From Heliobacteriaceae bacterium (GTDB lineage Bacteria > Bacillota > Desulfitobacteriia > Heliobacteriales > Heliobacteriaceae): a stretch of DNA of 64,000 nt. The position numbers and the translations under genes were made by a program. Each line of letters opens with the position of its first letter. Within the stretch, counting starts at the first letter, position 1. Below, in pieces: positions 57,323-64,000 of the stretch. The stretch spans positions 1-64,000 of the forward strand of contig JAQWAU010000002.1 in NCBI GenBank assembly GCA_028707535.1. Direction: 5' to 3'. Under the pieces are notes generated by a model, which ran no database searches, was not told where the DNA came from, and saw only the letters and a list, made by a program, of their open reading frames with translations.

Positions 57323-59713
57323 TTGTTGTGGCAAAGTCTGCACCGGGCCTTGAAGGTGGAACATGCACTCGGTTACACGGATGGTGGGGTGGTCGGCGGT
57401 TTTGCCCTGCACATTACCGGGTTGTTGGCCAGGCTCGGTTCCAGTTTACCGCAGGCTACCGGTCCATTGCCGGCCCGGTTGGCTTTGTGGGAGCAACAGT
57501 TCCAGAATTACCGGCGTTTGCCCTTGAAAGAACGCCGGGCACTTGTAGAACAGTTTTCCAGCCAGTTGGCGGATTTGGCTGCCCAGGAACATGGGCCGGC
57601 AAAGAATCCGGATGTCGGCGGTGGCGGCCGGAACCACCGGAGGGTAAGTACACCGGTGCAGTACGTCCGGGGTGTGGGACCACGCCGGGCGGAACAGTTA
57701 AAAAGATTGGGTATCATAACGGTTAGTGATTTGCTGTGGCACCTGCCCCTGCGGTATTTCGACCGCCGTCGGATTACGGAAATTGCGGCGATCCGGGGGC
57801 CGGGAGAAGTGAACGTGTCCGGGACAATCCGGGCTTACCAACAACGGCAATCGCGTCGGGGGTTAACCATTTTCCGGGGGACTTTGGATGACGGCACCGG
57901 TAGCTTGCCGTTGGTTTGGTTTAACCGGCACCATCTACCGGCGAAATACCCGCCGGGTTGTGCGGTTGTTGTTTCCGGGAAGATTGAGTTCCGTTACGGC
58001 CGTCCGGAACTGCAAGTTGGTGAAATAGAATCCCAGGAGGAAGCCGGTTTACATACTACCCGGGTTGTCCCGGTTTATCCGGCCACAGATGGCCTAAACC
58101 AGCGGTTCTTGCGGGGGCTGTTTCAACGGGTGCTCACGGATTTCCCCGGTGTCATGACCGGAGTCATACCACCGCCGGTACTAGCCGGACACGGATTGGC
58201 GGACTTGAAAATGGCCTTTGAGTGGGTTCATTTTCCCGCTGATTTGGCTCAGGCGGAAGCTGGGCGGCGTCGCTTGGCTTTTGAGGAAATCTTCCTCGTC
58301 CAGACGACTTGGCAGGTGATCCGGCGCCAAAGAGAAAACCGGGCGACCGGATTCCGGCATCTGCCGGCTGAAGAGGCAATGCAGACATTCCGGGCGTTGT
58401 TACCCTTTGCTTTGACCCAGGCACAGGAACGGGTGATTGCCGAGATTGCCCACGACATGGAGACCGGCCGGGTGATGAACCGTTTACTTCAGGGGGATGT
58501 TGGCACTGGTAAGACGGTTGTTGCCGCAGCGGCCGTAGTCAAAGCGGTGGCTTCGGGTTTTCAGGCGGTGCTGATGGCGCCAACCGAGGTTTTGGCGGAA
58601 CAACACGCTATTGGTTGGCAACGGTTATTATTTCCGTTGGCAATTCCGGTCGGACACCTGGCGGGGTCATTAGGCCGGGGCCAACGAGCGGGAGTGCTCC
58701 AAGGGCTGGCTGAGGGTTCCTTGCCGGTTGTGGTCGGCACCCATGCCCTGCTACAAAATGATGTGCGGTTTAAGCGTTTAGGGTTAGTTGTGATTGATGA
58801 GCAGCACCGTTTTGGGGTGAGGCAAAGAGCAACCTTGTGGGGTAAGGGATCACAGCCGGATTTGCTGGTGATGACGGCGACCCCGATTCCGCGTACCTTG
58901 GCCATTACTTTGTACGGTGATTTAGATGTCTCTGTCTTAGATGAAAGGCCTCCCGGGCGACAACCGGTAAAAACTTACCATGTTGGCAGTAAGGCCTGGC
59001 CGCGAATTTTCAATTTAATTCGTAATCAGGTGGCCGGTGGGCACCAGGTTTATGTAATTTGCCCGGTGATTGAAGAGACTGCGGCATTGGATTTGGCGGG
59101 TGTCGAAACCAGGTACCGGCAGCTTTCCCAGGAGGTTTTTGCGGATTTAAAAGTAGGCATGTTACATGGCCGGTTGAAAAAAGAAGCGAAAGCGGCAGTA
59201 ATGGAAGCTTTTCACCGGGGAGAGATCGATATTTTGGTGGCGACCACGGTAGTGGAGGTTGGGGTCGATGTGCCAAATGCAACCGTGATGGTCATTGAAG
59301 ATGCGGAACGGTTTGGCCTGGCCCAGCTTCACCAGTTGCGGGGCCGGGTGGGGCGGGGAATGGCCCTGGCTTATTGTATTTTGGTGGCCGACCGGTTGAC
59401 GCCGGAAGGCCGGGCCAGGATGCAGGCGATGGTCGCAACTAATGATGGCTTTTGTTTAGCCGAGGAGGATTTGCGTTTACGGGGTCCAGGTGACCTGTTA
59501 GGTACCCGTCAAAGCGGACTGCTCTTGTTTAAGGCCGCCGATATGATTAAAGATAACGATTTATTTGCCCAGGCGAAGGTGGCCGCCCAAGCCTGGCTGC
59601 AGCAAGACCCTGACCTGAAAATGGCGGATAGTCGGGATTTGGTGGCCAGGGTCAGGCAGACATTGCATGGATTGGATTTAGTGCAGGAGGAGAACCTAAA
59701 TCCCGGGAGGTGA
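57323..59713 (+). CDS. recG: ATP-dependent DNA helicase RecG
   Basis: GVGPRRAEQLKRLGI, LLQGDVGTGKTVVAAAA, DEQHRFGVRQR, TATPIPRTL; start codon uncertain (TTG about 57323). Confidence 0.95.
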   Translation: MLWQSLHRALKVEHALGYTDGGVVGGFALHITGLLARLGSSLPQATGPLPARLALWEQQFQNYRRLPLKERRALVEQFSSQLADLAAQEHGPAKNPDVGGGGRNHRRVSTPVQYVRGVGPRRAEQLKRLGIITVSDLLWHLPLRYFDRRRITEIAAIRGPGEVNVSGTIRAYQQRQSRRGLTIFRGTLDDGTGSLPLVWFNRHHLPAKYPPGCAVVVSGKIEFRYGRPELQVGEIESQEEAGLHTTRVVPVYPATDGLNQRFLRGLFQRVLTDFPGVMTGVIPPPVLAGHGLADLKMAFEWVHFPADLAQAEAGRRRLAFEEIFLVQTTWQVIRRQRENRATGFRHLPAEEAMQTFRALLPFALTQAQERVIAEIAHDMETGRVMNRLLQGDVGTGKTVVAAAAVVKAVASGFQAVLMAPTEVLAEQHAIGWQRLLFPLAIPVGHLAGSLGRGQRAGVLQGLAEGSLPVVVGTHALLQNDVRFKRLGLVVIDEQHRFGVRQRATLWGKGSQPDLLVMTATPIPRTLAITLYGDLDVSVLDERPPGRQPVKTYHVGSKAWPRIFNLIRNQVAGGHQVYVICPVIEETAALDLAGVETRYRQLSQEVFADLKVGMLHGRLKKEAKAAVMEAFHRGEIDILVATTVVEVGVDVPNATVMVIEDAERFGLAQLHQLRGRVGRGMALAYCILVADRLTPEGRARMQAMVATNDGFCLAEEDLRLRGPGDLLGTRQSGLLLFKAADMIKDNDLFAQAKVAAQAWLQQDPDLKMADSRDLVARVRQTLHGLDLVQEENLNPGR

Positions 59714-59719
59714 GGGCGG

Positions 59720-59878
59720 ATGGTGGCTCGCGACCGGGATGAGTTTCCCAGTGATGGGGAATTGGCCGATTCCAAGTGGGAGGTAGCCCGGGAAATCGGC
59801 TTGGTTCGCCGGCTCCAGACAGGGAAAAAACCCTATACGGTGCCCCTAACCGAAAACGATTCTCCATCGGAACCATAA
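59720..59878 (+). CDS. Putative small acid-soluble spore protein (SASP)-like peptide, 52 aa (not in ORF track)
   Basis: ATG 59720 after GGGAGGTGAG; MVARDRDEFPSDGELADSKWEVAREIGLVRRLQTGKKPYTVPLTENDSPSEP; KWEVAREIGL resembles the alpha/beta SASP KYEIAxEFG block. Confidence 0.55.
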   Translation: MVARDRDEFPSDGELADSKWEVAREIGLVRRLQTGKKPYTVPLTENDSPSEP

Positions 59879-59884
59879 CCTAGG

Positions 59885-59916
59885 CAAAAAAGAGCACCCC
59901 TTTTTAGGTGGTGCTC
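59885..59916 (-). terminator. Terminator of gpr (possibly bidirectional)
   Basis: GAGCACC...GGTGCTC with a T-run on the minus strand. Confidence 0.8.
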
Positions 59917-59924
59917 AATGTTTA

Positions 59925-60911
59925 TTACTGGAGGTACTGGGCCCATTCGCTGGCCGAAATGCCAGGATGTAAGGCTTGGGCGATACCACCGGCGACAATC
60001 CGGGCCGTATTCAGGATGAGCTGGTCGATTTCTTTGGGGGTCATAATCAGGTCTTGGGCATGAGGTCCTAACACCTGTTGGATGATCTTTTGCATCGCTT
60101 CCGGCTGGATTCCTTTGTATAACTTATACAATGTCGGACTGGTTTGAAACTCGCGGAAAAGCGCTTCCAAGGCTTGATGGGCAATCACCCCGGCGTGAAC
60201 AACCGTGGGAATACCAACCGCAATTACCGGCACCCCCATGGTGCTTTGGGTGATGCCGGCCCGCCGGTTGCCGACACCGGAACCCGGATGAATGCCGGTG
60301 TCCGCTAACTGAATACTGGTGGCAATCCGTTCGACCGCACTGGTGGATAAAGCATCAATGGCAACGATCAGGCGGGGTTGGGTCTTTTCGACGATTCCCT
60401 TGATAATTTCCGAGGTTTCGATCCCCGTCAGCCCGAGGACACCGGGGGATATGGCACTGACCGGGCGGAGGCCGCCTTGCAGTTCCTCGGGGGCGTACTG
60501 GTGTAAATGCCTGGTCACCAAGGTGAAGTCCACTACTTTGGGCCCTAGGGCATCAGGTGTGGCGTGCCAGTTGCCTAAACCTACAACCAGTACGTGGTCG
60601 TCCGGACCTAAAGATAACAATCCTTCTAACTCCCGGGCCAAAATGACGGCGATTTGCAGGTGCTTTTCCCGGTTGTTTTCCCTGATTGGCGGGGCGTCAA
60701 TGGTGACATAGTTACCTGCCGGCTTGCCCATGGCCTGTTCTCCTTGGGGAGACTCAACCTTAACCGTAGTAATTGTTACTTGGTCCTGTTCTCTTTTAAA
60801 AACCCTGACGCCGGGGATATCACTGCCAACCTCTTGACGGAGCAGATCATGGGCCTCAACTGCCAAGTCCAAACGAATACCCATGCTGCGGTAAAGCTTG
60901 GAGCAATTCAA
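59925..60911 (-). CDS. gpr: GPR endopeptidase (spore protease)
   Basis: DLAVEAHDLL, VVGLGNWHATPDALGPKVV, AIDALSTSAVERIATSIQLADTGIHPGSGVGNRR; TTG 60911 after TAGGAGGG. Confidence 0.96.
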   Translation of the reverse strand: MNCSKLYRSMGIRLDLAVEAHDLLRQEVGSDIPGVRVFKREQDQVTITTVKVESPQGEQAMGKPAGNYVTIDAPPIRENNREKHLQIAVILARELEGLLSLGPDDHVLVVGLGNWHATPDALGPKVVDFTLVTRHLHQYAPEELQGGLRPVSAISPGVLGLTGIETSEIIKGIVEKTQPRLIVAIDALSTSAVERIATSIQLADTGIHPGSGVGNRRAGITQSTMGVPVIAVGIPTVVHAGVIAHQALEALFREFQTSPTLYKLYKGIQPEAMQKIIQQVLGPHAQDLIMTPKEIDQLILNTARIVAGGIAQALHPGISASEWAQYLQ

Positions 60912-61008
60912 AGTCAGCCCTCCTAAAATAAAGCTTTGGGAATTGAACCCCAGGATCAATGTGCCACCAATATTCGTGCTTTATCCCCAAGTCACTTTGT
61001 GCCTGTAA

Positions 61009-61037
61009 TTGTCGATTATTGAAGGGCATGCTATAAT
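61009..61037 (+). promoter_or_regulatory. Candidate sigma-A promoter for rsmD
   Basis: TTGTCG-17 nt-TATAAT. Confidence 0.6.
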
Positions 61038-61061
61038 TTGGTTGAGTGGTGAGATATAGTA

Positions 61062-61631
61062 ATGCGTGTAATTGCCGGCCAAGCCCGGGGACGCCGGTTA
61101 GCTACAATTAAAGGTTGGGAAACCCGGCCGACTGCCGACCGGGTGAAAGAAGCTATTTTTAATGTCTTGGGTTGGCGGGTTACCGGGGCCCGGTGTCTCG
61201 ATTTGTTTGCCGGTTCAGGGGCCTTAGGGATTGAAGCCTTAAGCCGGGGCGCTGTTTCCGTTCATTTGGTAGAAAAAAATCGGGGGGCCAGCCGAATTAT
61301 CAGTAAGAACCTGTCGGCTACCGGTTTAACCGGCGGTGTGGTCTGGCAGAGAGATGTTTTTTTTGCTTGTCGGCAGTTGTTGGCAGCAGGCCAGAGTTTT
61401 GATTTGATTTTTGCTGACCCACCTTACGGCAGGGGTCTATTGCCTTCGGTAGTAGAATCGGTTGCCGCCGGGTTGTTGACGGCCAGTGGTACTCTGGTGT
61501 TGGAGAGCGGCCGTGACGACATGGTTCCGTTACTGGTGGGAAAAATGGTTAAACGAAGAAGCGACCGTTACGGCGATACGGTGATTCATTACTACCAAGG
61601 TGAAGACAGTACTAACCGTACGCCGGGTTAA
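61062..61631 (+). CDS. rsmD: 16S rRNA (guanine966-N2) methyltransferase RsmD
   Basis: MRVIAGQARGRRL, RPTADRVKEAIFNVL, DLFAGSGALGIEALSRGA, FADPPYGRG. Confidence 0.96.
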   Translation: MRVIAGQARGRRLATIKGWETRPTADRVKEAIFNVLGWRVTGARCLDLFAGSGALGIEALSRGAVSVHLVEKNRGASRIISKNLSATGLTGGVVWQRDVFFACRQLLAAGQSFDLIFADPPYGRGLLPSVVESVAAGLLTASGTLVLESGRDDMVPLLVGKMVKRRSDRYGDTVIHYYQGEDSTNRTPG

Positions 61632-61658
61632 TGCAGGGTAAACGAGGAGGCTGTACTG

Positions 61659-62180
61659 GTGGGAATAGCCGTTTATCCCGGGAGTTTTGACCCGGTTACC
61701 AATGGGCACATGGATATTGTGGAAAGAGCCGCGCAAATTTTTGATGAAGTTATCGTAGCCGTGGTGATTAATCCGGACAAAAGACCGTTGTTTACGATGG
61801 ATGAACGCCTGGAGATGATTAAACAATCGTGTACTGCTTTACCCAACGTTCGGGTTGGGTGTTTTTCCGGCCTGTTGGTCGATTTTATGCGGCAAGAAGG
61901 GGCGAAGGTGATTATTCGCGGGTTACGCGCGGTCTCCGATTTTGAAAATGAGTTTCAAATGGCTTTAATGAACAAAAAATTACATCCTGGTATCGAAACG
62001 GTTTTTTTTACTTCCCAGACGGAATACGCCTTTTTAAGCAGTAGTTTGGTCAAAGAAGTGGCTTCTTTAGGCGGGGATGTTTATCATTTCTTACCGGCTG
62101 CGGTATTGGCGCAAATGCAGATAAAGTATGGCGCTTCTGGATCGGGTGAAAGGGCTGTTTCCAAAAAAGGAGGAGAATAA
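61659..62180 (+). CDS. coaD: Pantetheine-phosphate adenylyltransferase
   Basis: AVYPGSFDPVTNGHMDIVERA, IIRGLRAVSDFENEFQMA. Confidence 0.97.
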   Translation: MGIAVYPGSFDPVTNGHMDIVERAAQIFDEVIVAVVINPDKRPLFTMDERLEMIKQSCTALPNVRVGCFSGLLVDFMRQEGAKVIIRGLRAVSDFENEFQMALMNKKLHPGIETVFFTSQTEYAFLSSSLVKEVASLGGDVYHFLPAAVLAQMQIKYGASGSGERAVSKKGGE

Positions 62181-62698
62181 TGGAACGAGCGCTGGCTTTG
62201 GAAGGAAATGACCTGCGTGGCGGGGAAGGCAAAGTCAATGTGCTGCGGTTGCTTGACGAGATTGAAGAGTTGATCGAATCGGCAGCCCGCATTCCGATGA
62301 CTGGCAAAATATTGATTGATGACGATTTGTTGCTGGATTACCTGGACCGGATTCGGACCGGTTTACCGGAAGAATTAAGGCAGGCTAAATGGCTGACGAA
62401 AGAGCGGCAACGGGTAATCCAGGAAGCCGAAGGGGAAGCTAAGCGAATGATCGAGGAAACCAAAGCTTATGTGGCGAAGATGGCTGGTGAAACGGAAATT
62501 TGCCGGGAGGCCCGGTTACAGGCGGAAGAGATTGTTGCTCAATCGAAGCGGGAGGCTACGGAATTGAAGGCCGGGGCTTGCGAATATGCTGACGATATAT
62601 TGCGGCAACTGGAACATACTTTAGGCCGGACAGTGAATTCGGTGCGCAAAGGTCGCGAAGAACTACAGAACCAACAGGAACGGGCGATTTTAGATTGA
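62180..62698 (+). CDS. Coiled-coil hypothetical protein
   Basis: Charged helical repeats (ERQRVIQEAEGEAKRMIEETKAYVAKMAGETEICREARLQAEEIVAQSKREATE), overlaps coaD stop. Confidence 0.75.
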   Translation: MERALALEGNDLRGGEGKVNVLRLLDEIEELIESAARIPMTGKILIDDDLLLDYLDRIRTGLPEELRQAKWLTKERQRVIQEAEGEAKRMIEETKAYVAKMAGETEICREARLQAEEIVAQSKREATELKAGACEYADDILRQLEHTLGRTVNSVRKGREELQNQQERAILD

Positions 62699-62737
62699 GC
62701 CACAGGGGAATACATATTTAAGATTAACTAAAATGTC

Positions 62738-62772
62738 AAAAAGGGGAGCCTGGGGTGCTTTCCTTTTTTTCT
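62738..62772 (+). terminator. Terminator
   Basis: AGGGGAGC-ctggggt-GCTTTCCTTTTTTT. Confidence 0.65.
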
Positions 62773-62775
62773 GGG

Positions 62776-63939
62776 TTACCCTCGGTTGCGGCGGAACAGA
62801 CCGGGTAACAAAAATAAGCCGCCACAAACAAGGTAGATGGTACCGCTAAGGCCTGGCCAGGCCGGCCAAAGGTTAAAGGCTTTACCGGCCAATACGCTGC
62901 TGACAGGTAAATTAAGCGGTTGGAGGGTGAGGAAAACGGCTAAAAAAGCAACGGCAAAAAAGCCTTGCAGCACCCGGGCCAGCAAGTAGCGGCCCAGCCG
63001 CACACCAGATCCGGCTAAAAACGCCGCTACCTGGGCTTGAATCGACAAACCGCTCCAGGCGAGGATAAAGGCACAGGCCAAGAGGCGTTCCACTAAGGGG
63101 GCCGGGGCCAGGGCCAGTTGTTGGCACCCGATTGTCATCTCCAGCAGGCCGGCAGTCAAAGCGGGGGCGAGTTCCGGACCGAAGCCAAAAAGCGGCAATA
63201 AGCAGGCCAGGGTTTTAATTACCGGGAGCAGGACTCCACTGGCGCTCAAGAGGCGAAAAATAACGGAAAAAAACATTAGATAACCGCCAATGGTAAGCAG
63301 ATTGCGCATTCCCTTGAAGACGGCAAGACCGAGAACTTCTCCGGGGGGTGGCGACTGTTGCCGGAAGTGGCGCCACTCCCGGGAGAATTTTTGCCGGGTG
63401 GCTGGCCAGAAAACCGGCCTTTTGGCGGGTTGGTGACCGGTGTGGGCGTAGATTAAACCGACCGCGAGATTGGCGGCATAATGGGAGATGGCTAAAAGGG
63501 CGCCAATTTCCGGTTGGCCGAACAGGCCGGCCCCAACAGCCCCCAACATAAACAAAGGACTGGCGTTGTTTGTAAACGGGACTAAACGTTCCCCTTCGGC
63601 CCGGGTCAAAGCGCCTTCCTGGATTAACCGGGCGGTTAGAATAGCGCCGATCGGAAAGCCGGTGGTAAACCCGATTACCACCACCAGGCCGGCAGGGCCG
63701 GGTAGTCGGAACAAGGGCTGCATCAACGGTTCCAGCAAAATGCCGAGCAGTCTGGGAATCCCTAGCCCGACGATAATTTCTACCACAACCATAAATGGAA
63801 ACAAGGCGGGCAAAGCAACGGTAAACCAGAGGTTGAGACCTTCCTGGGCGCCTTCGAGGGAGGTGGCGGGGTAATAAATCATTAATGGGGTTAAAATGAG
63901 CAAAAAAGCAAACAAAAACCAGGAGGAGCTTTTACCCAT
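62776..63939 (-). CDS. ylbJ: Sporulation integral membrane protein YlbJ
   Basis: Gate/nucleoside-recognition-like multi-TM protein: LNLWFTVALPALFPFMVVVEI, IGFTTGFPIGAILTARLIQEGALTRAEGERLVPFTNNASPLF. Confidence 0.9.
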   Translation of the reverse strand: MGKSSSWFLFAFLLILTPLMIYYPATSLEGAQEGLNLWFTVALPALFPFMVVVEIIVGLGIPRLLGILLEPLMQPLFRLPGPAGLVVVIGFTTGFPIGAILTARLIQEGALTRAEGERLVPFTNNASPLFMLGAVGAGLFGQPEIGALLAISHYAANLAVGLIYAHTGHQPAKRPVFWPATRQKFSREWRHFRQQSPPPGEVLGLAVFKGMRNLLTIGGYLMFFSVIFRLLSASGVLLPVIKTLACLLPLFGFGPELAPALTAGLLEMTIGCQQLALAPAPLVERLLACAFILAWSGLSIQAQVAAFLAGSGVRLGRYLLARVLQGFFAVAFLAVFLTLQPLNLPVSSVLAGKAFNLWPAWPGLSGTIYLVCGGLFLLPGLFRRNRG

Positions 63940-63969
63940 CTGCCCTGTTCCTCTCTTTCCTCGTGGTCG

Positions 63970-63998
63970 TTGACATGTTTATACAGGCTTTATATAAT
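63970..63998 (+). promoter_or_regulatory. Consensus sigma-A promoter reading out of the window
   Basis: TTGACA-17 nt-TATAAT, exact consensus hexamers. Confidence 0.75.
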
Positions 63999-64000
63999 GA

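Overview
This 64 kb window looks like ordinary chromosomal core sequence from an endospore-forming Firmicute, probably class Clostridia (Peptococcaceae/Thermoanaerobacterales-like; inferred from protein families and gene order only). It holds several gene blocks whose order resembles Bacillus/Clostridia. (i) LCP protein, gap, polysaccharide deacetylase, D-Ala-D-Ala carboxypeptidase, M16 peptidase, dimeric dUTPase, YlmC/YmxH, a lysine riboswitch, dapB-dpaA-dpaB-asd-dapG-dapA, RNase J, tepA-ylzJ-ftsK/spoIIIE, a BMP-like lipoprotein, selU and a RodZ-like gene. (ii) Eight tRNA genes. (iii) Two OxlT-like MFS transporters, rqcH and a Ca2+-type P-ATPase. (iv) dapF-dapL, yicC-remA-gmk-rpoZ-coaBC-metK-priA-def-fmt-DUF116-rsmB-rlmN-prpC-prkC-rsgA-rpe. 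(v) An FMN riboswitch with ribD-ribE-ribBA-ribH. (vi) rpmB, DUF1858, Asp23, fakA, recG, gpr, rsmD, coaD and ylbJ. I found no CRISPR array, prophage, transposase or obvious defence island. I did not find a clear new multi-gene system. The items most worth a second look are: an unlisted 52-codon SASP-like ORF between recG and the SASP protease gene gpr; a TrxB-fold flavoprotein without its CxxC motif; a candidate sigma-K promoter inside the riboswitch-controlled dap/dpa operon; an orphan COOH-NH2 ligase; twin transporter leaders carrying extended Shine-Dalgarno sequences with no start codon at normal spacing; and a hairpin plus repeat-like element beside rqcH. No database search was run. All family names come from motif recognition.
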